Source: Salinisphaera sp052044135 (GTDB lineage: Bacteria > Pseudomonadota > Gammaproteobacteria > Nevskiales > Salinisphaeraceae). Taken from it: a DNA stretch of 64,000 bases. The notes beneath the pieces were generated by a model. It searched no databases, had not been told where the DNA came from, and was given only the letters and a program-made list of their open reading frames with translations. Below, in pieces: positions 7,737-16,293 of the stretch; the stretch's first letter is position 1; every line of letters begins with the position of its first letter. Both the position numbers and the translations under genes were made by a program. Where the stretch lies: positions 32,122 to 96,121 of the forward strand of contig NZ_JBQDYF010000013.1 in assembly GCF_052044135.1 (NCBI RefSeq). The letters are read 5' to 3'.

Positions 7737-8924
7737 TCAGCGGCCGCCTTCGTCCACGGCTCGCAATGCCTGTTCGGGAACGCGGACCGTGACGATCATG
7801 CCATCGTCGGTGTAGGTCTGTAATTCGGCGTCGATGCGCTCGCCGAGCAGGGCGATCAATTCATGCCCGTTGCCCTGCGCCGTCACCGTAGGCGGCATAC
7901 CCCGGCCGTTGTCGGCCACGGTGATGGTGAGATAGCCCCCTTCGCGCCGGAGCCTGACCTGCACGGTGCCCGACTGCCCTTGCGGAAAGGCATGCTTGGC
8001 ACTGTTGGCGATCAGTTCATTGACGATCAGGGCGAGCGGGATAGCCCGGTCGAGATGGGCATGGGCGGATTCGATATCGGCCTCGATGCAGACATCCGAA
8101 TGCTCGTTCTTATAGAACTGGTTGAGGTTGTCGCACAGTTCCCGGAGGTACTTGCCAAACTCGACGTCACGCGCCTGGCCGGACTGGTACAGATGCTGAT
8201 GCAGGCGACCGAGCGTCGTCACACGGTTACGCACCGCGCGAAAACGTTGCTGGGCGAGCGAGTCTTCGAGGCGGGCGGTTTCGATCGACAACAGGTTGCT
8301 CACGACCTGCAGGTTGTTCTTGACCCGATGATTGAGCTCGTCGAGCAACGTTTCCTTTTCGCGCAGCAACACATCCTTGTCGTGCACGGCGCGCTCGAGC
8401 GCCTGCTCGGTCTGTGCGCGCTCGTGGGCGGAAGCCAGAACGTTGGCAAGCGATTGCAGGAACGCCGCGTCGTCCTCATCGAACACACGGTTGCGCACCG
8501 ACGTGTCGGCCTCAAGCACGCCGAACGGCTCGCCATTACCCTGGATGATGACGTTGATCGCCTTGTCGACCCCGTGATCCGCCAGCACCCGGGGCGTACG
8601 AAAGCGTTGCTCGCCCAACAGGTGGTTGGCGATGACCGGCCGGCCCGTATGCAGGGCGTACCCCGCGGGCGAGTCGAGCCCGCCGCCGATCGTGGCATGG
8701 CCGACCACCCCTTCATGCCAGCCCACGCCGGCATATACGAGAAAATGGTTCTCGGCCGGCTGGTAGAGCAGAACCTTCGCCAGGCGCGAATGCACGCCTT
8801 CCGCGGCCAGACGCGAGGCCTCATTCGCCAGGGCCGCGAAGTCGCGGTTCTTCAACGCATACAGGCCGAACTCGGAGATCAGGGATTGCTGTCGCAGGCG
8901 GTATTCAATGGCTTGGTCTGTCAT
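7737..8924 (-). CDS. GAF-domain sensor histidine kinase (HisKA_2 type)
   Basis: This is a soluble kinase of about 395 residues. An N-terminal GAF-like sensor domain (about residues 20-165) is followed by a short coiled linker (165-195). The HisKA_2 box ELNHRVKNNLQ carries the phospho-accepting His199. The ATPase domain shows the N-box LIVNELIANSAKHAF and G-box DNGRGMPP. No membrane segment is present. The ATG at 8924 is preferred over one at 8969 because the 15 intervening codons lack the strong G/C third-position bias of the rest of the gene. No response regulator is adjacent, so its partner is unlinked. Confidence 0.85.
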   Translation of the reverse strand: MTDQAIEYRLRQQSLISEFGLYALKNRDFAALANEASRLAAEGVHSRLAKVLLYQPAENHFLVYAGVGWHEGVVGHATIGGGLDSPAGYALHTGRPVIANHLLGEQRFRTPRVLADHGVDKAINVIIQGNGEPFGVLEADTSVRNRVFDEDDAAFLQSLANVLASAHERAQTEQALERAVHDKDVLLREKETLLDELNHRVKNNLQVVSNLLSIETARLEDSLAQQRFRAVRNRVTTLGRLHQHLYQSGQARDVEFGKYLRELCDNLNQFYKNEHSDVCIEADIESAHAHLDRAIPLALIVNELIANSAKHAFPQGQSGTVQVRLRREGGYLTITVADNGRGMPPTVTAQGNGHELIALLGERIDAELQTYTDDGMIVTVRVPEQALRAVDEGGR

Positions 8925-9084
8925 GTCACGCAAGCGGGCCAAAGTTCGTGGAACATGGACTCGATTCACGACCAGCGTACGCAGGATAGCTTACGCACGC
9001 TGAACGTCACCGGCTCGAATTCCCGCATTCGAAGCACGTCTGCCCGGTCGCCGCCCCGGAAGCCGCCGACGCCGGCTTCCAGAC

Positions 9085-9843
9085 TCAGGGCGTACTGGCA
9101 ACCAGTGTGGGTGCCGGGGCGCCATCGCAGTGCAGATATCGCGAATGCTTGATCCACGACGGCTTGGGGAAATACGCAAACACATACTGCCCATTCTTGA
9201 GACTGTTGATCAGCGGCTTGACCACGGCCGGCCGAACGGCCGGACAGCCCAGGCTGCGCCCCAGCCGTCCGACGCGATGGATGAAGGCAGGCGTGGCGTA
9301 TGGCGCGCCGTGGATGACGATCGCGCGGCTGTAGGCGTTATTGTTGATGCCGGGTTCCAGACCTTTCAGGCGCAGTGCGTAGCCATCGTGCCCCTGGTAA
9401 CTGTGCAGCGTGCGGAACAGACCCAGGCTGGACTCGTGGCTGTCCGGGACGTTGGAGAAATGCTCGGCCTCGTTGGCGCCGGTGGCCCGGCCATGCGCGA
9501 CCCATTCCTTGAACAGCAGCTGCGGCTGCGATAGATCGAACACCCACAGGCGGCGCCGGGTTGACGGCAGCGAATAATCGATCACGGCCAACCGATCCGC
9601 GTCAGGCTGGCCGTGGTGCTCGGCACAGGTCATGGCCGAGGCCGCCAACGCCAGCACACGCGGATTGGCGCCCGGGGCCAGACGTTCGAGCATGGCGGTC
9701 AGACTGCCGGCGTGGGCCAGGCCGGCGCAGGCTGCCCAGCCGATCAGCACCCGGCCGAGCATCAGGGCCGGTCGCCACCGGCCGGCCGCATTTGGAGTAA
9801 AAAACCAGGCAAGACGCGACAGCAGCTTGATCAGCATCGGCAT
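9085..9843 (-). CDS. Murein L,D-transpeptidase catalytic domain protein (YkuD_2 type)
   Basis: A secreted protein of about 252 residues with a hydrophobic signal segment (LMLGRVLIGWAACAGLAHAG). Its catalytic region is of the L,D-transpeptidase type, with conserved IVIHGAPYATP and the cysteine motif GRSLGCPAVRP. Such enzymes form or remodel 3-3 crosslinks in peptidoglycan, or attach proteins to it. The ATG at 9843 is chosen; a GTG at 9861 and an ATG at 9837 are also in frame. The gene is divergent from a second, larger L,D-transpeptidase gene with about 80 bp between the starts. Confidence 0.85.
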   Translation of the reverse strand: MPMLIKLLSRLAWFFTPNAAGRWRPALMLGRVLIGWAACAGLAHAGSLTAMLERLAPGANPRVLALAASAMTCAEHHGQPDADRLAVIDYSLPSTRRRLWVFDLSQPQLLFKEWVAHGRATGANEAEHFSNVPDSHESSLGLFRTLHSYQGHDGYALRLKGLEPGINNNAYSRAIVIHGAPYATPAFIHRVGRLGRSLGCPAVRPAVVKPLINSLKNGQYVFAYFPKPSWIKHSRYLHCDGAPAPTLVASTP

Positions 9844-9923
9844 TGGATCCCGTGTTGGCACACGCGGCAGAGACCTTGATCCCGATCAATCCGTGCCGCG
9901 GCACAAGCGGCCATTATGGCGAA

Positions 9924-11594
9924 ATGATGATCGGCGACAAGCATTTGAGGCAATTTCGCGTGGCGATCCGGCGCGATCTGACGGCTTTCGGCCTTGCCCT
10001 GCTGCTGTGGGCGCCGCAGGGCACGGCCTGGGCGCAGGCCGTGACTGAGCCGGCGATCGCCGCGCAACTGCAGGCCATGCTGCCCCATGTGACGGCCGAG
10101 CGCTCGCCCGCCGATGCCGGCATGGCACAGGTCCGGAATTTTTATGCCGCGCGCGATTTTCGCCCGGCCTGGGACGGGCCGGCAACGGTGCCCGCCTTCG
10201 TGGCGGCACTGTATACATTGGTCGACGACGGTCTGGCGCCGCGCGATTACGGCGCCGATCGACTCGTCGCCGCTTATCGTCGGGCCGATGCATCGAACCG
10301 CGCGACAGCCGTAACCCGCGCACGCTTCGATCTGAACGCGACCCGACTGTATCTGAGCGTGCTCGACGACCTGAACCGTGGCAAGGTCGAGCCGGCACTG
10401 CTCGGCCCCAGCTGGGGTCTGCCGGTCGAACGCTACCGTCCCGACATGAGGTTATTGTCGCAGGCCGTGGACGCGCTGGACTTCGAACAGACGTTTGCCC
10501 GCGCGCGCCCGGCCCATGCCACTTACCAGCGGCTGCGGGCGGCACTGGCACGTTATCGTGATATCAAAAGCCGTGGCGGCTGGCCACAACTGCCGGCGGA
10601 CTCGACTGTCCTGCATCCGGGTGATGTCGATCCTGCCGTGGCGGCGCTCCGTCGTCGGCTGGCGGCCATTGGCGAACCGGTGGCCGCATCGGCCCGGCCC
10701 GATCGTTACGACGCGATCCTGGCCGGGGCGGTGCGCCGGTTTCAGGCCAACCATTATCTGACGGCCGATGCGGTTGTCGGCGCGCAGACACGTTCGGCAT
10801 TGAATGTCGGGGTCGATGCACGCATCGACCAGATTCGCGTCAATCTCGAACGCGCGCGGCTGCTGCTGCATGACCTGCCCAGGTCTTTCGTGCTGGTCGA
10901 TATCGCGGGTTATCAGCTCAGTTACTATCGTCCCGATGGCCGGATCTGGCGTACCCGCATTGTCGTGGGCCGGCCCTATCGCCGCACCCCGTCGCTGCGT
11001 TCGCAAATCACCCGGCTGACGTTCAACCCGACCTGGACCGTGCCGGCATCGATCACCCGACGCGAAATGCTGCCGCGGATTCGGCACGACCCGGGCTATC
11101 TCGCACGCGAACATCTGCGCGTTCTGTCGCCGTCCGGCACGCCGCTGGACCCGGCGGCGATCGACTGGTGGCATCCGCCGTCGATCGTTCTGCGACAGGC
11201 TGCCGGGCCGGACGACGCGCTCGGCCGCGTGGTGTTTCGCTTCGCCAACCCGTATGCCGTCTATCTGCACGACACGCCGGCCCAGGCCCTGTTCGGCCGC
11301 ACCCGCCGTGCTTTCAGTCACGGCTGCATACGAGTGCAGAATGCGCTCGAGTTCGCCCGGCTTTTGCTCGCCGACGACCAGCGCTGGCGCGCCGACGACA
11401 TCGAGCGCGTCGTGGGCTCGGGCAAGACCACCCGCGTCACCTTGCCCCGGCCGGTACCGGTGATCGTTCACTACTGGACGGTCGACGTCGGCGAAAACGG
11501 CCAGCTCGCCTTCAAGCCCGATATCTACACCCGCGATCGGGCCCTGCTGGCCGCGCTCGATCGGCCGCTCGACCTGGTGGGTACTCTGCGCTGA
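9924..11594 (+). CDS. L,D-transpeptidase, LdtD/YcbB-like
   Basis: About 556 residues with a signal peptide ending near GTAWAQA. A scaffold domain, a peptidoglycan-binding domain (around ILAGAVRRFQANHYL) and a YkuD catalytic domain with the active-site motif SHGCIRVQNALEF follow. This is the YcbB/LdtD architecture, which makes 3-3 (DAP-DAP) crosslinks and can sustain growth under beta-lactams or envelope stress. The ATG at 9924, with another at 9927, is chosen because it begins directly before the signal peptide. Upstream codons back to 9843 overlap the divergent gene. Confidence 0.88.
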   Translation: MMIGDKHLRQFRVAIRRDLTAFGLALLLWAPQGTAWAQAVTEPAIAAQLQAMLPHVTAERSPADAGMAQVRNFYAARDFRPAWDGPATVPAFVAALYTLVDDGLAPRDYGADRLVAAYRRADASNRATAVTRARFDLNATRLYLSVLDDLNRGKVEPALLGPSWGLPVERYRPDMRLLSQAVDALDFEQTFARARPAHATYQRLRAALARYRDIKSRGGWPQLPADSTVLHPGDVDPAVAALRRRLAAIGEPVAASARPDRYDAILAGAVRRFQANHYLTADAVVGAQTRSALNVGVDARIDQIRVNLERARLLLHDLPRSFVLVDIAGYQLSYYRPDGRIWRTRIVVGRPYRRTPSLRSQITRLTFNPTWTVPASITRREMLPRIRHDPGYLAREHLRVLSPSGTPLDPAAIDWWHPPSIVLRQAAGPDDALGRVVFRFANPYAVYLHDTPAQALFGRTRRAFSHGCIRVQNALEFARLLLADDQRWRADDIERVVGSGKTTRVTLPRPVPVIVHYWTVDVGENGQLAFKPDIYTRDRALLAALDRPLDLVGTLR

Positions 11595-11938
11595 CCCCGG
11601 CCCGACAATCGGTTTCGTTGATGCGAGGTGCATCCGGCCGACGCACTTTCCCGCAGCAGGCGATGCCAGGCATTGCATGATGCATTGATGCCATGCCCGG
11701 GGCGACGGTTGGCCGGAGCGGCGATCATGATCGGCATGCCGGGCGATTGCCCGACATCCCCGTCTCCGGAATGCCCGTCAGCGCCCTTGCCCGGGCAGCC
11801 GCCGGCCGCTTCCACGCATGGGGCTTGCCGGCACCGGACACGCGCGTTCCGGTAAACTCGCAGGCATCCCGCGCGGCAGCGATTCACGACGACCGGAATC
11901 GCGAGGGACCGGGAAGGCGGGGTCGGACTGGATCGATA
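11595..11938. other. Intergenic region, no clear content
   Basis: A frame continuous with the downstream diguanylate cyclase is open across part of this 344-bp gap. Its translation is rich in Arg, Gly and Pro and shows no domain, signal or membrane pattern, so I treat it as non-coding. No terminator or promoter stands out. Confidence 0.4.
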
Positions 11939-13015
11939 GTGCGCAACACCCCGAACCGAAACCATACCGTCTCCGGGGTGCCGATCGGCCGCTCGCTCGA
12001 CGAAACCATCGGCGTCCCCGGCCATTCCGCGCATCGCGCGGCCGTGCTCCGCCTCCTGCTGTGGATCACGACCGCGGGCTCACTTTTATTCACGGCATTG
12101 AACCTCGCCCATCACCACTGGGCGCTGGCCGTGATCGAGCTCGGTCTGGCGATCTATGCCCTGATATTGCTCAAGGCAAACCGCAACCGGAGTGACCCCG
12201 GCCACTACGCACTGGCCTATGTCATTCCGCTCAGCGCGGTGATCCTGTACGGCTATATCACCGTACCGCTCGACGATTCGATCTACGTCTGGATGCTCGT
12301 GGTGCCGATGGTGTCGTACATCCTGCTCGGCCAGCGGCAGGGGTTCGCTGTCACCCTGGGCTTTTTCACGCTCGCCGTGGTCGCTTCGCTGTTCAAGCTC
12401 GAAGCCACCGCCATCGACTGGGATACGGCGGCAATCAACCTCGTGGTCTGCTTCGTATCCGTCGCCGGCCTGGCCCATGTATATGAAGTCGTCCGCTCGG
12501 ACGCCGAAGAGCGGCTGCGCACTTCAGCGCTTCGGGATTCCCTGACGGGCGTGTTCAATCGCACCGGCGTCAACATGCGCTTCGACCACCACACGCGGAC
12601 GGCGGACGGCGAGTCCGCGCCACTCGCCTTGATCCTGCTCGATCTGGATCATTTCAAGCGCATCAACGATAGCCACGGCCATCAGGCGGGCGACGATGTA
12701 CTGCGCCGCGTCGCACGCTGCATCGATGCGCAAACCGAGGCCCAGGACACCATCGGCCGCCTCGGCGGTGAGGAGTTCGTGGTCCTGCTGCCCGATCGCG
12801 GGCTCGAACAAGCCCGAGACATCGCCGAGCGCATCCGTTGTGCGATCGAGTCATCCCACGGCGCATTCGACATGGCACCGATCGAAGTCACGGCAACCCT
12901 CGGCGTGGCCGCGCGCGATCGTGATGAAAGCCTGGATACGCTGCTCGAACGCGCGGATGCCCGGCTGTATCGCGGCAAGCTCAATAATCGCAACCAGGTG
13001 GTCGCCACGGCATAG
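11939..13015 (+). CDS. Membrane diguanylate cyclase (GGDEF)
   Basis: About 358 residues. Roughly six hydrophobic helices (about residues 30-190) are followed by a GGDEF domain whose active-site loop RLGGEEF (GGEEF at 276-280) is intact. The protein should therefore make cyclic di-GMP at the inner membrane. The allosteric inhibitory RxxD site, normally a few residues before the loop, reads EAQD, so product inhibition is probably lost. No ATG exists before the membrane part. The GTG at 11939 is chosen as the nearest start before the first helix, so the start is uncertain. Confidence 0.83.
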   Translation: MRNTPNRNHTVSGVPIGRSLDETIGVPGHSAHRAAVLRLLLWITTAGSLLFTALNLAHHHWALAVIELGLAIYALILLKANRNRSDPGHYALAYVIPLSAVILYGYITVPLDDSIYVWMLVVPMVSYILLGQRQGFAVTLGFFTLAVVASLFKLEATAIDWDTAAINLVVCFVSVAGLAHVYEVVRSDAEERLRTSALRDSLTGVFNRTGVNMRFDHHTRTADGESAPLALILLDLDHFKRINDSHGHQAGDDVLRRVARCIDAQTEAQDTIGRLGGEEFVVLLPDRGLEQARDIAERIRCAIESSHGAFDMAPIEVTATLGVAARDRDESLDTLLERADARLYRGKLNNRNQVVATA

Positions 13016-13090
13016 CACCACGCGGGCCGCGCTCCGGAAAATCGCCGGCGCCGGTTGCACCGAGCCGTTCGTGGCGGCATATATGCCGGC

Positions 13091-14176
13091 ATGAGTACCC
13101 CAGGTTCAAATACCGTACGCAAGATCGTGCACGTCGACATGGACGCGTTCTATGCGTCGGTCGAACAGCGCGACCACCCCGAGCTGCGCGGCAAACCGGT
13201 GGTGGTCGCCCAGCGCAGCCCGCGTTCGGTCGTCACCGCCGCGAGCTACGAGGCCCGACCGTTCGGCATTCATTCGGCGATGCCGGCGTTGCGCGCGGCC
13301 AAACTATGCCCCGAAGCGGTGTTCGTGCCGCCGGATTTCGCGCGCTACAAGGCCGTTTCGGCCCAGATCCGCGAGATCTTCTTTCGCTATACGCCGCATG
13401 TCGAACCGCTGTCGCTGGACGAGGCCTATCTCGATGTCAGCGAGCCGCTGATCCCCTCGCCCTCGGCCACCGATACGGCGCGCGCGATCCGGGCGGCGAT
13501 CCGCGAGGAAACCGGGCTGACGGCTTCGGCCGGCATCGCGCCGAACAAGTTCCTGGCCAAGATCGCCTCCGACTGGCGCAAGCCCGATGGCCAGTTCGTG
13601 ATCAAACCGCATCAGATCGAACGCTTTCTGGTCGATCTGGCGGTCGGCAAGATTCCGGGCGTGGGCCGCGTGATGCGCGCCAAGCTTGCCGAAATGAATA
13701 TCGCGACCGCGGGCGATCTGCGGGCGGCGGGTGCGGCGGTGCTCGTCGAGCGCTTCGGGCGTTGGGGCCAGCGCTTGTCCGAGCTGGCCGAGGGCATCGA
13801 CGAGCGCCCGGTGAAAGCCCATCGCGAGGCGGTGCAGATTTCGGCCGAGGACACGCTGCGCGAGGATCTTCTGCTATCGGAACTGGCGCCGCATATCCAG
13901 CGCATGGCCGACAAGACCTGGGCCAGTTATCAACGCAAGGCCGAGCGCGTGGCCTGCACCGTCGTACTCAAACTCAAGACTTCGGACTTCCAGATCCTGA
14001 CGCGCAGCTACACGCCGGTCGCCCCGCCCCGCAGCGCCGCCGAACTCACGGCCATCGCCTGCGCCCTGCGCGACCGGGTCGAGCGTGGCCCGAGCGAACG
14101 CTATCGGCTGGTGGGCGTGGGCCTGTCCGGATTCGTCGCGGATCATGAAGCCGTGCGCCAGACGGCGCTGTTCTGA
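13091..14176 (+). CDS. dinB: DNA polymerase IV
   Basis: About 361 residues, matching the usual length of DinB Y-family translesion polymerases. The palm motifs are clear: HVDMDAFYASVEQ at the N-terminus and PLSLDEAYLDVSE with the catalytic Asp-Glu pair. The little-finger domain follows. The ATG at 13091 is used because the family begins MSTPG..RKIVHVDMD; the frame is open 12 codons further upstream. No LexA box is obvious in the short gap before it. The C-terminus (RQTALF) resembles a beta-clamp binding peptide (QTALF). Confidence 0.95.
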   Translation: MSTPGSNTVRKIVHVDMDAFYASVEQRDHPELRGKPVVVAQRSPRSVVTAASYEARPFGIHSAMPALRAAKLCPEAVFVPPDFARYKAVSAQIREIFFRYTPHVEPLSLDEAYLDVSEPLIPSPSATDTARAIRAAIREETGLTASAGIAPNKFLAKIASDWRKPDGQFVIKPHQIERFLVDLAVGKIPGVGRVMRAKLAEMNIATAGDLRAAGAAVLVERFGRWGQRLSELAEGIDERPVKAHREAVQISAEDTLREDLLLSELAPHIQRMADKTWASYQRKAERVACTVVLKLKTSDFQILTRSYTPVAPPRSAAELTAIACALRDRVERGPSERYRLVGVGLSGFVADHEAVRQTALF

Positions 14177-14221
14177 ATCGCCCCACCGCATCATCGCGCA
14201 TTGACGCGGGCCGATCCCTTT

Positions 14222-14247
14222 GCTGCGATAGCAGGATAACTCGCAGC
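14222..14247. promoter_or_regulatory. Inverted repeat just before the GST gene
   Basis: GCTGCGA and TCGCAGC form a perfect 7-bp inverted repeat around a 12-bp spacer. It ends 10 bp before the start codon at 14258. It could be an operator or a 5' leader hairpin; no regulator is encoded next to it. Confidence 0.35.
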
Positions 14248-14257
14248 GGTACCAACC

Positions 14258-14962
14258 ATGAGCTACAGGCTCTATTACTGGCCGAGCATTCCCGGTCGTG
14301 GCGAATTCGTGCGTCTGGCGCTCGAGGATGCGGGCGCCGAATACGTCGATGTGGGCCGCGACCAGGGGGCGACGGCCGTCGCACAGATGATCCACAACGG
14401 CGCGCATTTCGCGCCGCCGATTCTGGCCGACGAATACGAATCGGTCTCGCATGTGGCGCATATCCTGGCCTGGATCAGCCGCCCGCTCGAACTCGCGCCC
14501 GGCGACGAGCGCGATTTCCGGCGCATGCATCAGATGCAGCTCACGCTGACCGACTTCGTCGGCGAGATTCACGATACCCATCATCCGCTTGGCCCGAGTC
14601 TGTACTACGATGAGCAGAAAGAGGCCGCGGCCCGACGCAGTGCCGTGTTCATCAGCGACCGGCTGCCGAAGTTTCTCGATTATTTCGAGCGCATGCTGAC
14701 CGACAACCCGGACAGCGACGAATGGGCCATCGGCCGGCGCTGCACCACGCTCGATCTGTCGCTGTTCCAGGTCATGCGTGGCTTACGCCATGCCTTTCCG
14801 AACGCCCTGTCGGCGAACGAAACACCGGCACTCGACGAACTCACGCGCCGGGTCGCCCGGCGACGGGGCATCGCCGCTTATCTCGATAGTGAGCGTTGCA
14901 TCGACTTCAACCCGGACGGCATATTCCGCCACTACCGCGAACTCGACGGGCCGAACCGATGA
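14258..14962 (+). CDS. Glutathione S-transferase family protein
   Basis: 234 residues beginning MSYRLYYWPSIPGRGEFVRL, a thioredoxin-fold N-terminus with an early Tyr pair as in sigma-like GSTs. An all-helical C-terminal domain follows. Such enzymes conjugate glutathione to electrophiles or act as peroxidases or isomerases; the substrate cannot be inferred. Its stop overlaps the start of the thiopurine methyltransferase gene (ATGA), so the two are translationally coupled and may both detoxify or volatilise reactive chalcogen or thiol compounds. Confidence 0.85.
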   Translation: MSYRLYYWPSIPGRGEFVRLALEDAGAEYVDVGRDQGATAVAQMIHNGAHFAPPILADEYESVSHVAHILAWISRPLELAPGDERDFRRMHQMQLTLTDFVGEIHDTHHPLGPSLYYDEQKEAAARRSAVFISDRLPKFLDYFERMLTDNPDSDEWAIGRRCTTLDLSLFQVMRGLRHAFPNALSANETPALDELTRRVARRRGIAAYLDSERCIDFNPDGIFRHYRELDGPNR

Positions 14963-15615
14963 AGCAGGACTTCTGGCTGGAACGCTGGGAAAAAAAACAG
15001 ATCGGATTCCATCAGCCGGACGGCCATCCCTTGCTGCGCGAACACTGGCCGCAATTGTCGCTGGTGGAAACCAGCCGCGTACTCGTGCCCTTGTGCGGCA
15101 AGTCCCAGGACATGCTCTGGCTCGCCGAACAGGGGCATCGGGTCACCGGCATCGAGTTCAGCGCCATCGCCGCCCGCGAGTTCTTCGAGGAAGCAGGCCT
15201 GGGTTGGCGGCGCGAACGCAGCGGCGTCTTCGACTGCTTCATCGGCGATCGCATCGAGATTCGCGTGGGTGATTTCTTCGACCTGCCGCGCGCGGACCTG
15301 GCGCGTTTCGAGGGCTTCTACGATCGCGCCGCCCTGATTGCCCTGCCGGAGGGCATGCGCCGCGCCTACGTCGATCATCTGATGTCGGGGCTGCGTCGTG
15401 GCGCCACCGGCCTGCTGATCACCTTCGGCTACGACCCGGCGATCATGGACGGGCCGCCCTTCAACGTGGACGACGAGGACGTCGGCGAACTCTACGGCCG
15501 CTATGCCCATGTCGACCTGCTGGCCGAACGGCGCGGCCTGCCCGAGAACGATCACCTGCGCGGCCGTGGCCTGACCGACGCGCGCGACGCCGTCTACCGC
15601 ATCGTAAGGCGCTGA
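14959..15615 (+). CDS. tpm: Thiopurine S-methyltransferase
   Basis: About 218 residues, as in bacterial TPMT. The start MKQDFWLERWEKKQIGFHQ is a family hallmark, followed by RVLVPLCGKSQDMLWLAEQ, the S-adenosylmethionine loop. Bacterial members methylate thiols and also selenium and tellurium oxyanions to volatile forms. The ATG overlaps the GST stop by four bases. The frame is open further upstream inside the GST gene, but family alignment fixes this start. Confidence 0.93.
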   Translation: MKQDFWLERWEKKQIGFHQPDGHPLLREHWPQLSLVETSRVLVPLCGKSQDMLWLAEQGHRVTGIEFSAIAAREFFEEAGLGWRRERSGVFDCFIGDRIEIRVGDFFDLPRADLARFEGFYDRAALIALPEGMRRAYVDHLMSGLRRGATGLLITFGYDPAIMDGPPFNVDDEDVGELYGRYAHVDLLAERRGLPENDHLRGRGLTDARDAVYRIVRR

Positions 15616-15663
15616 CGAAAAACCGACAAAAACGAAAAGAAGTCTTGTCGAATATCGCGATTC

Positions 15664-15942
15664 ATGCTGAGACCGCGCCATCGCCCGTGCAAGAGCCGGT
15701 ATGCCGCCCGCGTACTCAAACATCTCATGAACGTCTGGCCGCCTTTCGCCGCCCCCGGGCGGGAAACGGTACAGGCGACATTCGTGTTCGACGACGCCCT
15801 GCGCGCCGAAGCCATCGTCGCCACCGAAGACGGTGAAAAGTTCCTGCGCTGGTAAGAAAATGACATCACCACCGCCGACGGCGCGGTGATCGCTCGCGTG
15901 CGCAAGCAGCTCTATATCCGCCGCAAGCGCCACGACCGCTGA
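15664..15942 (+). pseudogene. Degraded DUF4442 (hotdog-fold) gene with internal deletion and in-frame stop
   Basis: The frame from ATG 15664 reads HLMNVWPPFAAPGRETVQAT then FVFDDALRAEAIVATEDG, ending at TAA 15853-15855. The same frame continues as ENDITTADGAVIARVRKQLY up to TGA at 15940-15942. The two ends match the start (lnlWPPF) and end (dGevvArVrkqlYvRrK) of DUF4442 thioesterase-like proteins. Most of the middle is missing, and an ochre codon interrupts the remainder without any frameshift. It looks like an old deletion plus a nonsense mutation. Confidence 0.65.
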
Positions 15943-16049
15943 TCGGGCCTCGGCGGGCGCCCGATGCATGTTTCGCGAATCACGATGCGCCCAACGTCTA
16001 CGCTATTAATCCGGCATCAAAACAGCTGACTTCATCCGCTGTTTTCAAC

Positions 16050-16098
16050 GCCTTCAAAAATAAAAGCCGGCGCCTGTCCGTCTTTTATTTTTGAAGGC
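16050..16098. terminator. 17-bp perfect inverted repeat, probable bidirectional terminator
   Basis: Arms 16050-16066 and 16082-16098 are perfect reverse complements around a G/C-rich 15-base loop. Each arm contains an A/T-rich stretch (AAAAATAAAA/TTTTATTTTT), so T-runs sit on the 3' side of the structure on both strands. This suits ends of both converging transcripts. Confidence 0.5.
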
Positions 16099-16214
16099 TT
16101 CGCGGCCAATGGCCGCGGCGAGCATGCTCGCGCTATTAACCCGAAAAATCATCTATTTTTGTGCCGGGTTAATAATGAACGTGAGCCGCGCAAGAACGAA
16201 AAACGTTCTTTAAT

Positions 16215-16240
16215 ATCTGCGTAAATCTGCGTTGATCTGC
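16215..16240. repeat. Three ATCTGC repeats with 10-bp period
   Basis: ATCTGC begins at 16215, 16225 and 16235, each separated by four bases (GTAA, GTTG). It lies between the last hairpin and the end of the malic enzyme gene. The array is far too short for CRISPR, and its role is unknown. Confidence 0.5.
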
Positions 16241-16293
16241 GGATAAATGCTTTCAGAGAAAGGCAAAGTCCCCATGACCTGTTGCACCACGCG

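Larger units (their letters stand above)
15943..16293. other. AT-rich hairpin cluster between convergent genes
   Basis: This 351-bp gap is much richer in A/T than its surroundings and holds no plausible gene. It contains consecutive inverted repeats: 16019-16026/16038-16045 (AAAACAGC), 16050-16066/16082-16098 (17-bp arms), 16135-16143/16165-16173 (ATTAACCCG) and 16192-16198/16204-16210 (AAGAACG). A short direct repeat follows at 16215-16240. It separates the rightward tpm side from the leftward malic enzyme gene and likely ends transcripts from both sides. Confidence 0.6.

Noticed and set aside
11693..11938. N-terminal extension of the diguanylate cyclase from the ATG at 11693
   Set aside because: The extra 82 codons encode a Gly/Arg/Pro-rich sequence unlike any domain, so the GTG at 11939 is preferred.
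16215..16240. CRISPR-like repeat array
   Set aside because: Six-base repeats with four-base gaps are far too short, and no cas genes are present.
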